Assembly (NCBI GenBank): GCA_022865685.1
Contig: JALHUB010000122.1
Location: 1-40,062 of the forward strand
Source: Dehalococcoidia bacterium
Lineage (GTDB): Bacteria > Chloroflexota > Dehalococcoidia > DSTF01 > JALHUB01
DNA: 40,062 nucleotides
Direction: 5' to 3'
In this document: positions 14,715-22,188 of the stretch, one piece after another
Layout: each line of letters begins with the position of its first letter
How positions within the stretch are numbered: the first letter of the stretch is position 1
The notes under the pieces: generated by a model
The model's database searches: none
What the model was told of the DNA's origin: nothing
What the model saw: only the letters and a program-made list of their open reading frames with translations
Translations under genes and position numbers: made by a program

Positions 14715-17165
14715 CTACTTAGCTACAATATTGACCAGCCGCCCGGGCACGTAGACCACGCGCAGCGTTTCTTTGCCCTCGACGTACGGTCTCACCTTCT
14801 CGCTCGACAGCGCCACCTCCTTCGCTCGCTCCTCGCTCACGTCCGCGGGCACCAGGATGCGGTCGCGCACCTTCCCGTTCACCTGCACGACCAGCGTTAT
14901 CTGCTCCTCGGCGGCGAGCTCCGCGTCCCACTCCGGCCAGCGCTGGTTGTGGATGCTGTAGGCGTTCCCCGTCCGCTCCCACAGCTCCTCCGCCAGGTGC
15001 GGCGCCGACGGCGCCAGCAGCAGCATCAGCGACGTCGTCGCCTCCTGCCAGCAGTCTGCGTCGACGGGGCCGCTTTCCTTGAGCCGTGTCAGGTAGTTCG
15101 TGTACTCCATCAGCGCCGCGACCATCGTGTTGAAGCGGAAGCGCTCGACGTCCCTCGTCACGCGACGGATCGTCTTGTGGGTCATGCGACGCAGCTCGCG
15201 CACCTGGTCGGCTGGGGCCTGCGTCGTCGTCTCGGCAGGCGTCAGCACCAGGTTCCAGACGCGGTTCAGCCAGCGCGACACGCCGGCGAGGCCGGAGTCG
15301 TCCCATTCGCCGCCCTGGTCCCACGGCCCGATGAACATGAGGTAGATGCGCACCGCGTCGGTGCCCTGCTTCGAGACGTACTCGTCCGGCGCGACGACGT
15401 TGCCGCGCGACTTGCTCATCTTCGCCTTGCCGGCGATTATCGTCCCCTGGTTGTAGAGGCGCGTGAACGGCTCGCGGAACTCCACCAGGCCCAGGTCGCG
15501 CGCCGCCCGTGCGAAGAAGCGCGAGTACAGCAGGTGCATGACCGCATGCTCAGCTCCGCCGGTGTACTGGTCGACGGGCAGCCACTTGCGAGCGAGCTGG
15601 TGTGACATCGGCTGCTCCGGATTGTGAGGGTCGACGTAGCGGTACATGTACCAGCTCGAGCAGACGAAAGTGTCCATCGTGTCCGTCTCGCGACGCGCCG
15701 GGCGGCCGCAGACCGGGCAGGCGACGTTGACGAAGCCCTGGTGGCGCGCCAGCGGCGGCTCGCCCGTCGGCTTGAACTCGGCGTCCGGCGGCAGGAGCAC
15801 CGGCAGGTCGCTCTCCGGCACCGGCACCTCGCCGTCCCTGTCGCAGTAGACGATCGGTATCGGCGCGCCCCAGTAGCGCTGCCGCGACAATAGCCAGTCG
15901 CGGATGCGATAGTTCACCGTCGGCCCGCCCCAGCCGCGTTCCTCGAGATACTTCGTGACCGCCGCCTTGCCTTCCTCGTTCGACATGCCGTTGAAACGGT
16001 CGGAGTTCACCATGACGCCTGGCTCGACGTACGCCTCCGTCAGCGGCTGGCCATCCCAGTCCGGCGGCGCGATGACGACGCGGATCGGTATGCCGTACTT
16101 CCGCGCGAAGTCGAAGTCGCGCTGGTCGTGCGCCGGCACCCCCATGACGATGCCCGTGCCGTACGTCGGCAGTACGTAGTCGGCGATGAGGATCGGCACC
16201 TTCTCGCCGTTCAGCAGGTTCGTGCAGTGGGCGCCGGTGAAGACTCCCGTCTTCTCCCGCTCCGTCGACAGCCGCTCGATCTCCGTGGCCCGACGGCTGC
16301 GCTCGATGTACTCGTTCACCTCCGCGCGATGCTCCAGCGTCGTGATGTGGGGCACAAGCGGGTGCTCCGGCGCGATCACCATGAACGTCACGCCGTAGAT
16401 GGTGTCCGGCCGGGTAGTGAAGACGCGGATCTGGTTGTCATCGACCTCCGGCGATTCGAGCCCGAAGGCGATCATCGTCCCCTCGCTGCGGCCGATCCAG
16501 TTGCGCTGCATCGTCACGATGCGCTCCGGCCACTCGACGTCGCTGAAGTCCAGCAGGTCGTCCGCATAGCGGGTGATGCGGAAGAACCACTGCGACAGGT
16601 TGCGGCGCGTCACCGCCGTATGGCAGCGCTCGCAGGTCCCATCGGGCAGCACCTGCTCGTTCGCCAGCACCGTCTGGCACGATGGGCACCAGTTCGCCGG
16701 CGCCAATGAGCGATAGGCCAGGCCGTTCTTGTAGAACTGGAGGAACCACCACTGCGTCCACTTGTAATACTCGGGGTCGGACGTGACGACCTCGCGCTCC
16801 CAGTCGAAGATCGCGCCCATCGACCGGAGCTGGCGGCGCATGTTCTCGATGTTGCGCGCTGTCCACTCATAGGGGTGGATTTGCAGCTTGATCGCCGCGT
16901 TCTCCGCCGGCAGCCCGAAAGAGTCGAAGCCCATTGGAAAGAGGACGTTGTAGCCGCGCATCCGCTTGTAGCGCGCCTGCACGTCCGATGGCGCAATGGC
17001 ATACCAGTGCCCGACGTGCAGGTCGCCGGAGGTGTAGGGGTACATGGTGAGTGCGTACCACTTCGGTCGCGGGTCGTCGTCCGGCGTGCGATAGAGCGCA
17101 TCGGCATCCCAGCGCGCCTGCCACTTCTTCTCGATCTCCGGCGGATGATACCTATCGTCGGTCAT
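14715..17165 (-). CDS. leuS: Leucyl-tRNA synthetase
   Basis: An 816-residue class I synthetase. The HIGH motif reads HVGHW within MYPYTSGDLHVGHWYAIAP (about residues 40-58). Paired cysteines CPSC and CERC lie in the ZN-1 insertion. The CP1 editing domain includes TTRPDTIYGVTFMVIAPEHP, and KMSKS is intact in AKMSKSRGNVVAPDEY. It charges tRNA-Leu and edits mischarged isoleucine/norvaline. I chose the second ATG (17165): AGGA is then 6 nt upstream, whereas it touches the ATG at 17171. It overlaps the mgtC-like gene by 14 bp, and both lie downstream of a leucine T-box, so expression should rise when tRNA-Leu is uncharged. Confidence 0.97.
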   Translation of the reverse strand: MTDDRYHPPEIEKKWQARWDADALYRTPDDDPRPKWYALTMYPYTSGDLHVGHWYAIAPSDVQARYKRMRGYNVLFPMGFDSFGLPAENAAIKLQIHPYEWTARNIENMRRQLRSMGAIFDWEREVVTSDPEYYKWTQWWFLQFYKNGLAYRSLAPANWCPSCQTVLANEQVLPDGTCERCHTAVTRRNLSQWFFRITRYADDLLDFSDVEWPERIVTMQRNWIGRSEGTMIAFGLESPEVDDNQIRVFTTRPDTIYGVTFMVIAPEHPLVPHITTLEHRAEVNEYIERSRRATEIERLSTEREKTGVFTGAHCTNLLNGEKVPILIADYVLPTYGTGIVMGVPAHDQRDFDFARKYGIPIRVVIAPPDWDGQPLTEAYVEPGVMVNSDRFNGMSNEEGKAAVTKYLEERGWGGPTVNYRIRDWLLSRQRYWGAPIPIVYCDRDGEVPVPESDLPVLLPPDAEFKPTGEPPLARHQGFVNVACPVCGRPARRETDTMDTFVCSSWYMYRYVDPHNPEQPMSHQLARKWLPVDQYTGGAEHAVMHLLYSRFFARAARDLGLVEFREPFTRLYNQGTIIAGKAKMSKSRGNVVAPDEYVSKQGTDAVRIYLMFIGPWDQGGEWDDSGLAGVSRWLNRVWNLVLTPAETTTQAPADQVRELRRMTHKTIRRVTRDVERFRFNTMVAALMEYTNYLTRLKESGPVDADCWQEATTSLMLLLAPSAPHLAEELWERTGNAYSIHNQRWPEWDAELAAEEQITLVVQVNGKVRDRILVPADVSEERAKEVALSSEKVRPYVEGKETLRVVYVPGRLVNIVAK

Positions 17166-17640
17166 TCTCATTCCTCTTCGTGTCCCTCTGTTCTTCGGGC
17201 TCGTGCGCGATCAGCAGCGGCACCCGCTTGCGCAGGAAGTCGTCGATCGCCTGCACGACCGGCCTCGCCTCGAGCAAGATGAAGATGAGCAGCGACCCGA
17301 GACCGGCCGCCAGGTACAGGCGGCGCGCGACAGCCATGCCGACCGCCGCAGCCGACCATACCGTCGCCGCGGTCGTGATACCCTTTATCGTGTAGCCTTC
17401 GCGGAAGATCACACCCGCGCCCAGGAAGCCGATGCCCGTCACGATGCCCGCGGCGATGCGGTCCTCCGTGCTCGTGAGAAGCGAGATCTCCGTGAACAGC
17501 GCCGACCCCAGCGCCACGAGCGCCATCGTGCGGACGCCGGCCGGGTAGCCGCGCAGCTCCCGCTCGATGCCGATGAAGGCGCCGAGCCCTGCCGCGAGGA
17601 GGACTCGCAGGAAGAGCGCTAACTGATCACCTGTGTCCAT
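17152..17640 (-). CDS. MgtC/SapB family membrane protein
   Basis: A 162-residue protein with the MgtC N-terminal membrane domain: LLAAGLGAFIGIERELRGYPAGVRT, VALGSALFTEISL and GIVTGIGFLGAGVIFREG match family hallmarks. About four to five membrane segments cover residues 7-130, followed by a charged tail (EPEEQRDTKRNEND). MgtC proteins are linked to Mg limitation, membrane potential and F-ATPase control in pathogens; their general role is unsettled. This one lies between the leucine T-box and leuS and overlaps leuS by 14 bp, so it should be co-expressed with leuS. No Mg-sensing leader is visible. Confidence 0.9.
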   Translation of the reverse strand: MDTGDQLALFLRVLLAAGLGAFIGIERELRGYPAGVRTMALVALGSALFTEISLLTSTEDRIAAGIVTGIGFLGAGVIFREGYTIKGITTAATVWSAAAVGMAVARRLYLAAGLGSLLIFILLEARPVVQAIDDFLRKRVPLLIAHEPEEQRDTKRNENDRR

Positions 17641-17659
17641 GTCCGTTTCTCGACAATCG

Positions 17660-17687
17660 AAAACCCCCCATCCACAGGGACGGAGGG
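17660..17687 (-). terminator. Intrinsic terminator (attenuator) of the leuS T-box
   Basis: On the minus strand a 10-bp stem (CCCTCCGTCC with GGATGGGGGG, two wobble pairs) with a CTGT loop is followed by TTTT. Its 5' arm holds the CCGTCC element that normally pairs alternatively with the T-box antiterminator. This makes the riboswitch transcriptional. Confidence 0.85.
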
Positions 17688-17885
17688 CTGCTCCGCGGTA
17701 CCACCCCGCTTTCCCGGTCCGCCGTGGCGAAGCGGGACGCTCACTCGACGCTGTAACGGGCGCTACCGGCGCCGGCTACCGTCGTTCACCGGCGCTGCTC
17801 CCAGGCGAGTTCGGCCCCTGTTCGCCGGCTTGCACCACCCGCCGGCTCTCTGCGATCTACGGGCCTACTACTCCTGTTCACGGCA
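17664..17885 (-). ncRNA. T-box riboswitch, leucine (CUC specifier), controlling mgtC-leuS
   Basis: Reading the minus strand, CAGG (17876-17873) and CCTG (17805-17802) close an internal loop whose 5' side is AGTAGTA and 3' side GAACTCG. This is the S-turn specifier loop with codon CUC (Leu) at 17809-17807. Above it GGCCC pairs with GGGCC, and the distal AGAGAG and GGTGGTGCAAGCC elements of Stem I follow. The T-box proper, GGGTGGTACCGCGG, lies at about 17706-17693; its TGGT can pair with the ACCA end of uncharged tRNA-Leu. The attenuator terminator comes next. The specifier matches the downstream leuS. The only upstream promoter I find is beyond the tRNA genes at 18074. Confidence 0.93.
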
Positions 17886-17902
17886 GTTCGCGGATATGAG
17901 TC

Positions 17903-17976
17903 TGGTGGAGCTGGGGGGATTCGAACCCCCTACCTGTCGCCTAAGGCGACCGCTCCACAGATCGAGCTACAGCCCA
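17903..17976 (-). pseudogene. tRNA-Ala-like degenerate tRNA with 5-nt anticodon loop
   Basis: A 74-nt copy lies 7 bp downstream of tRNA-Ala(GGC) and 17 bp before the T-box. From the variable loop to the encoded CCA it is identical to tRNA-Ala. It differs elsewhere: base 1 is T opposite C72, the D-loop (GATCTGTG) lacks the G18-G19 pair, and the anticodon arm is two bases short (GTCGC-CTTAG-GCGAC), giving a 5-nt loop, or TTA at its centre if the stem is opened to 4 bp. All the changes keep perfect stems. It is probably not a working elongator tRNA; it could be a pseudogene or a regulatory tRNA-like element. Confidence 0.8.
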
Positions 17977-17983
17977 AGAGTAA

Positions 17984-18059
17984 TGGTGGAGCTGGGGGGA
18001 TTCGAACCCCCTACCTATTGCCTGCCAGGCAATCGCTCTCCCGATTGAGCTACAGCCCC
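17984..18059 (-). tRNA. tRNA-Ala (anticodon GGC)
   Basis: A 76-nt cloverleaf on the minus strand. Acceptor GGGGCTG pairs with CAGCTCC (one G-T), the D-arm is GCTC/GAGC, the anticodon stem is ATTGC/GCAAT with loop CTGGCAG (anticodon GGC), and the T-arm is GGGGG-TTCGAAT-CCCCC. Discriminator A and an encoded CCA follow. A promoter lies just upstream at 18074-18102. Confidence 0.97.
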
Positions 18060-18073
18060 ACCCCCAAACGTCC

Positions 18074-18102
18074 AGTTTAGCGGAGAATCGTCGCCATCGC
18101 AA
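18074..18102 (-). promoter_or_regulatory. Promoter of the tRNA-Ala / T-box / leuS unit
   Basis: On the minus strand TTGCGA (18097-18102) and TAAACT (18074-18079) are 17 bp apart, about 14 bp before the tRNA-Ala 5' end. No other convincing promoter is seen between the tRNAs and the T-box, so the whole unit may be one primary transcript. Confidence 0.65.
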
Positions 18103-18186
18103 GCGCGAAGGCTCATCACACGCTTGACACTCGGTGCGGCTCTGCCCGATCATCGCCTCGCAACCCAAACTCCGGAGGTCCGCCTT

Positions 18187-19377
18187 ATGATGCCGCTCGA
18201 AGGAACACGCGTCCTCGATCTCTCCCGACTCGCGCCCGGCCCCTTCTGCACGATGCTCCTCGGCGACCTCGGCGCCGACGTCATCGTCGTCGAAGCACCG
18301 CCAGAGCACCTGCACGGGACGCTGAGCGCCGACCAGATGATCGACCCCGGCTCCCTGGAACGCGCCCGCGCCTACAACGCCCTCGGACGCAACAAGCGCA
18401 GCATCGTCCTCAACCTGCGCGACGAGACCGCCCGCGACGTCTTCTACCGGCTCGCGAAGACCGCCGACGTCGTCCTTGAAGGCTTTCGCCCCGGCGTCGT
18501 AAAGCGCCTGGGGGTCGACTACGAGACGCTGCGCGGCGTCAACCCGCGCCTCGTCTACTGCTCGCTCTCCGGCTACGGCCAGGATGGCCCCTATTCGGCG
18601 ATCGTCGGCCACGACATCAACTACATCGCGATGAACGGCATGCTGGACATGATCGGCTGGCAGGGCGAGCCGCCGGGAATCCCCCTCAACGTCATCGCCG
18701 ACTACGCGGCCGGCGGACTGCACGCCGCCTATGCCATCCTCGCGGCGCTGCTGGCGCGCGACAGGACGGGCCGCGGCCAGTACCTCGACATCGCCATGTC
18801 CGACGGTGTCATGTACCTGCGGGCCGTCGCCCTCTCGCATTACTTCGCGAGCGGCGAGGTGACGCGTCGCGGCGAAGGGATGCTGAACGGCGGCGTCCCC
18901 TACTACAACGTCTACGAGACGAAGGACGGCGGCTGGCTGAGCGTCGGCTGCCTGGAGCCACACTTCTTCGCCAACCTCTGCCGCGCCCTCGACTGCGACG
19001 ATCTGGTACCCTTCCAGCACGACCCGTCGCATCGCGCCGAGGTGTTCGACCGCTTCCGGGACCGCTTCCTCTCGAAGACCCGTGACGAGTGGGTCGCGCT
19101 GCTGAAGGGTGTCGATGTCTGCGTCGCGCCTGTGCAGTCACTGGCGGAGGCCGCTGCGGACGCGCACAATCACTATCGAGGGATGGTCGTCGAGGTGGAG
19201 CATCCGGCGCTGGGGAAAGTGCTGCAGGTAGGCGTAGCGACGAAGCTGTCAGACACGCCGGGCCGCGTGCGCCACACCGCACCGCGTCCCGGGCAGCACA
19301 CCGACGAGGTGCTGTCGCAGCTAGGGGTTAGCGCACCCGAGATCACGGCCCTTCGCCAAGCAGGGGCGATACGCTAG
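18187..19377 (+). CDS. Family III CoA transferase, alpha-methylacyl-CoA racemase-like
   Basis: A 396-residue CaiB/BaiF family protein. The N-terminus MPLEGTRVLDLSRLAPGPFC and GADVIVVEAP are typical. GHDINYIAMNG (about residues 139-149) and PLNVIADYAAGG (about 168-179) match the alpha-methylacyl-CoA racemase subgroup, whose catalytic pair is the His of GHDINY and the Asp of ADYAGG. The substrate may be a branched acyl-CoA, or the protein may move CoA between acids; the sequence does not decide. The ATG at 18187 has GGAGGT 7 nt upstream. It is divergent from the tRNA/T-box unit and has no operon partner. Confidence 0.88.
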   Translation: MMPLEGTRVLDLSRLAPGPFCTMLLGDLGADVIVVEAPPEHLHGTLSADQMIDPGSLERARAYNALGRNKRSIVLNLRDETARDVFYRLAKTADVVLEGFRPGVVKRLGVDYETLRGVNPRLVYCSLSGYGQDGPYSAIVGHDINYIAMNGMLDMIGWQGEPPGIPLNVIADYAAGGLHAAYAILAALLARDRTGRGQYLDIAMSDGVMYLRAVALSHYFASGEVTRRGEGMLNGGVPYYNVYETKDGGWLSVGCLEPHFFANLCRALDCDDLVPFQHDPSHRAEVFDRFRDRFLSKTRDEWVALLKGVDVCVAPVQSLAEAAADAHNHYRGMVVEVEHPALGKVLQVGVATKLSDTPGRVRHTAPRPGQHTDEVLSQLGVSAPEITALRQAGAIR

Positions 19378-19452
19378 CTTGCAGGACGACCTCTGCCCGA
19401 ATCTGGTCAACAGCGCGCATCGGGCGCCGGTGAGCCGCTATGCTTGCGACGC

Positions 19453-20091
19453 CTATGTTCCCAGGGAGAAAATGAATATGCCGGGAGCGTAGGTGTTTAT
19501 CGATAGGTCTCCGCCCCTGCTGATGCTGACGTCGCCCGTCAGCACCGTCAGCACGATCGCCCAAACGGCGAACCCGGCGATGCTGGCCACCAGCACCTTC
19601 GCGGGCGGCGCGTTTGTCGCCGCTTGTGCTGCCATGGTGCTCAGGCCGAAGAACAGCGCCACCGACGCCAGGGCGATGCCAAAGCTAATACCCGGAATGA
19701 ACATGAGAATGGTCAGCCCCAGCGGCGCGGCGGCCATGCCCATGGTCCGCACGAGCTGCTGCACGTCGGCCTGCGCGCGGAACACCTGCGTCAGGATGAC
19801 GTAGACCAGCAACACCCACACGACCCACATGGCGATGGCGAAGATGCTGCCCAGAATTGCCGACTTAATGAGCACCTGGCCTGACCCCGTGTCGAAGTCC
19901 GATGACATGACCCACCAGAGCCATCCTCCGAATCCGGCAAGGAACGTGGCGACGACCGCCACAATCACGGAGGGCACGGTCGCGGAGGCGTCGAGGCGCA
20001 CCTCGTCAAACACCGTGGTGTCGAGGCGCGCCAGCCGCACAAGCCTGTTCACAAGGCCCTGCATGTCGGCTTGACTGACGTTCATATTCAT
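19453..20091 (-). CDS. Yip1-domain membrane protein
   Basis: A 212-residue protein. A cytoplasmic amphipathic N-terminus (about 40 residues, MNMNVSQADMQGLVNRLVRL) leads into about five membrane segments (near 44-64, 77-103, 115-137, 139-155, 170-188). The pattern fits Yip1 family proteins, which in bacteria have no settled role. A GAGGAAAAG ribosome site precedes the ATG. Its leader (20092-20277) holds a small CGCGTC/GACGCG hairpin at 20120-20135 but no clear promoter. It follows rsmG on the same strand, 186 bp away. Confidence 0.72.
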   Translation of the reverse strand: MNMNVSQADMQGLVNRLVRLARLDTTVFDEVRLDASATVPSVIVAVVATFLAGFGGWLWWVMSSDFDTGSGQVLIKSAILGSIFAIAMWVVWVLLVYVILTQVFRAQADVQQLVRTMGMAAAPLGLTILMFIPGISFGIALASVALFFGLSTMAAQAATNAPPAKVLVASIAGFAVWAIVLTVLTGDVSISRGGDLSINTYAPGIFIFSLGT

Positions 20092-20277
20092 GTGTCTTTT
20101 CCTCGCCTTTCGCGCTTATCGCGTCTTGCGACGCGCGTTACCCGTTCCAGCTTGAATATCGGATTTGTTGCCTTCTCCTTTCGCTGGCGCTACCGACGGC
20201 AAGGATCATAGCAGAGCCCCTGACGAAGGGAACTCGGGGGAACCCCTAACCTGTCATATCACAATATCAATTGTATG

Positions 20278-21006
20278 TCAATGGGGTCGCTTCTTCGGGA
20301 TTCCCGCGCGACGGGGATAGCGCGCCGGCGTCCGGGCCACTTTGCGGACGAGCACCAGGCGCTGGCTGTGGACGCCGCCCGGGACCTTCAGCGGCTCGCT
20401 CGATACGATTCCGCCGCCAAGCACGTCCAGGGCCCGCTCCGACGCCGCGATCTCGCGCAGTGTGCCGCTTCCCTTCGGCGCCGCGATATGTCCGCCGGCG
20501 CGAAGGAAGGGCAACGTCAGCTCCAGCAGCACGGGCAGAGGCGCCACCGCCCGCGCCAGCACGACGTCGAAGCGCTCGCGGTGGGCGGGGTCGCGGCCGG
20601 CGTCTTCCGCCCGCGCGGTGACGACCTCGACACCGTCGATTCCCAGTGACCGGAGCAGCTCTCGGAGGAAGGCGGTGGTGCGCTCGCGCGCGTCGAGGAA
20701 GGTGAGGCGCAGTTGCGGCAGGAGTATCTTGATCGGCAGGCCGGGGAAGCCGCCGCCGGTGCCGACGTCGATCACTCGCCATTCGGATGTCTTCTCGATG
20801 ACGCCTGCGTCGAGCAATGCCTTCGCCACAGACAGCGACTCGATGAAGTGTCGCTGCTCGACGCGCTCCCTCGTGGCGATGGCGGTGACGCCGGCGCGTC
20901 GCCCGGCCGAAAGGAGCGAGACGGCGTAGCGGTCGAACAGGCGCAACTGCTCGGCGGTCAGGTCGAGACCGAGTTCGCTGACGCCGCGGGCGAGGATGGT
21001 GGGCAC
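20278..21006 (-). CDS. rsmG: 16S rRNA (guanine(527)-N(7))-methyltransferase RsmG
   Basis: A 242-residue SAM-dependent enzyme that methylates G527 of 16S rRNA; its loss gives low-level streptomycin resistance in several bacteria. SAM motif I is VIDVGTGGGFPGLPIKI (about residues 78-94), followed by LDARERTTAFLREL and ERFDVVLARAVAPL. The start is GTG at 21006 with GGGAG 7 nt upstream. The C-terminus is Arg/Lys-rich (ARTPARYPRRAGIPKKRPH), as in many rRNA-binding enzymes. No mnmG, parA or parB is next to it, unlike its common context. Confidence 0.95.
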   Translation of the reverse strand: MPTILARGVSELGLDLTAEQLRLFDRYAVSLLSAGRRAGVTAIATRERVEQRHFIESLSVAKALLDAGVIEKTSEWRVIDVGTGGGFPGLPIKILLPQLRLTFLDARERTTAFLRELLRSLGIDGVEVVTARAEDAGRDPAHRERFDVVLARAVAPLPVLLELTLPFLRAGGHIAAPKGSGTLREIAASERALDVLGGGIVSSEPLKVPGGVHSQRLVLVRKVARTPARYPRRAGIPKKRPH

Positions 21007-21065
21007 GATCGGTCTCCCAAGTCCGGCCGATTATAGCACGGGCTCGAATCGCATTTCTCGACGCC

Positions 21066-21080
21066 TCCGCCTCAGGCGGA
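21066..21080. repeat. Small hairpin TCCGCC-TCA-GGCGGA, also present at 32920
   Basis: A 6-bp stem with a 3-nt TCA loop in the gap between rsmG and the Gre-fusion gene. The same 15-mer occurs again at 32920-32934. Both sites also lie near copies of the 44-bp repeat. Confidence 0.5.
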
Positions 21081-21127
21081 CGCATTGCGCCAGGCATCAC
21101 GTCGCTCGACGCAACAGGCGCGTGACG

Positions 21128-21183
21128 TTGCGCCGGGCTCCATCGACCCCTCGCGACGGCGGTGTGACGTGCGCTGATCGCGC
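21128..21183. repeat. Dispersed intergenic repeat, copy B
   Basis: In reverse orientation this stretch matches 32944-32988 at about 34 of 44 positions (shared blocks CGCGAT, CGCAC, CGTCGCG, GTCGATGGA). Its left half matches 9044-9076. All three copies are intergenic. The 300-bp gap here otherwise holds only the hairpin and a promoter. Confidence 0.55.
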
Positions 21184-21261
21184 TCCCGTCGCGCGACTCG
21201 CATTTCGCTCGTCGCGCCGCTACCATCGACGGGTTCCTGATCGCGATCGAGTCTCGCCAAT

Positions 21262-21290
21262 TTGACACCCTTCTGAAAGCCCCCTAAAAT
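21262..21290 (+). promoter_or_regulatory. Strong sigma70-type promoter of the Gre-fusion gene
   Basis: A perfect TTGACA (21262-21267) and TAAAAT (21285-21290) are separated by 17 bp. The expected start near 21297 leaves a leader of only about 11 nt, which is mainly the GGAGGGGG ribosome site. Confidence 0.8.
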
Positions 21291-21307
21291 CGGATTCCGG
21301 AGGGGGC

Positions 21308-22114
21308 ATGACGATTCCAGAGGAAACGCCGACTTTACGGGAAGCAGCGGAGATGTTCCTCGCCGGGCTGCCGTCGGACGAGCGGAAAGACGGCCAGGCG
21401 GAGGTCCACCGCTTCGTCCGCTGGTACGGGACCGAACGCCGCCTCTCCGAACTGAACAGCCACGAGGTCTCGAAGTACCCCGAAAGCCTCGGCGTCACCC
21501 TCGCCGACGCCGCCCGCAAGCTCGAACCCGTCCGGTCCTTTCTCGCCTTCGCCAAGAAGAAGGGCTTCACCGCGACGAACATGGCCGTCCAGATCCGCCC
21601 GCCCAAGCCCACGAAGGCGATCAAGACGCCGCGGCGGCTTGTCATGCAAGTGCCCGAAGCCCTGACCCGTGAAGGCATCGCCGCCCTGGAGGCCGAGCTC
21701 GAAGAGCTCCGTTCGCGCCGGCCGGTCCTTGCCGGCGAGCTCCAACGCGCCATGTCCGACAAGGACTTCCGCGAGAACGCGCCCCTCGATGCCCTCCGTG
21801 ACCAGCAGGGCCACCTGGAGTCGCGCATCCGCGACATCGAAGCCGCGCTCCACAACGCCGTCGTCGTCGAGAAGGCGAACGCCGCCAGGACGGAGGTTGA
21901 ACTGGGGAGCACCGTCCACCTGCGCAATCTCAAGTCCGGCGCCTCCCTGAAATACACCGTCGTCAGCCCGCGCGAAGTGAACCCCGCCGAGGGCAAAATA
22001 TCGATCGCTTCGCCCATGGGCCGCGCCCTCGTCGCCAGGAGACAGGGCGAGGACGTGGAGGTCTCGGCGCCTGCGGGCTCGCTCCGCTTCCGAATCGAGA
22101 AGATCGAAGCCTAG
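21308..22114 (+). CDS. Gre-type transcription factor fused to an integrase-like SAM domain
   Basis: A 268-residue two-part protein. Residues 8-105 resemble the core-binding SAM-like domain of tyrosine recombinases (LREAAEMFLAGLPS, HRFVRWYG, LSELNSHEVSKYPESLG, VRSFLAFAKKKGFTATNMAV); no recombinase catalytic domain follows. Residues 112-268 are a Gre factor: coiled coil (118-190) with the tip D153-F-R-E156-N157-A, then an FKBP-like domain (LGSTVHLRNL, SPMGRALVARRQGEDVEV). The acids at 153 and 156 match GreA D41/E44, so cleavage stimulation is plausible, unlike in the canonical GreA at 8387. The SAM-like part may bind DNA or protein. It is monogenic, with a strong promoter. Confidence 0.88.
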   Translation: MTIPEETPTLREAAEMFLAGLPSDERKDGQAEVHRFVRWYGTERRLSELNSHEVSKYPESLGVTLADAARKLEPVRSFLAFAKKKGFTATNMAVQIRPPKPTKAIKTPRRLVMQVPEALTREGIAALEAELEELRSRRPVLAGELQRAMSDKDFRENAPLDALRDQQGHLESRIRDIEAALHNAVVVEKANAARTEVELGSTVHLRNLKSGASLKYTVVSPREVNPAEGKISIASPMGRALVARRQGEDVEVSAPAGSLRFRIEKIEA

Positions 22115-22188
22115 AGCTCGCTTCCCGGCGCAACGGCGCCGAGTCGTGCCGCAGGCGTCCGGCGCCGGTTCTGGCTTTCATTCGGGAT

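Noticed and set aside
17903..17976. Functional ochre-suppressor tRNA reading UAA
   Set aside because: The TTA triplet can only be centred by opening the stem to 4 bp. U33 and G18-G19 are missing and the 1-72 pair is broken.
17830..18048. Short plus-strand frame containing LGGFEPPT twice
   Set aside because: This is the well-known artefact of reading the reverse strand of tRNA genes. Both repeats are the T-arms of the two tRNAs.
21308..21630. Possible integrase or mobile-element gene
   Set aside because: Only the SAM-like domain is present. The catalytic R-H-R-Y domain is absent and the frame continues as a Gre factor.
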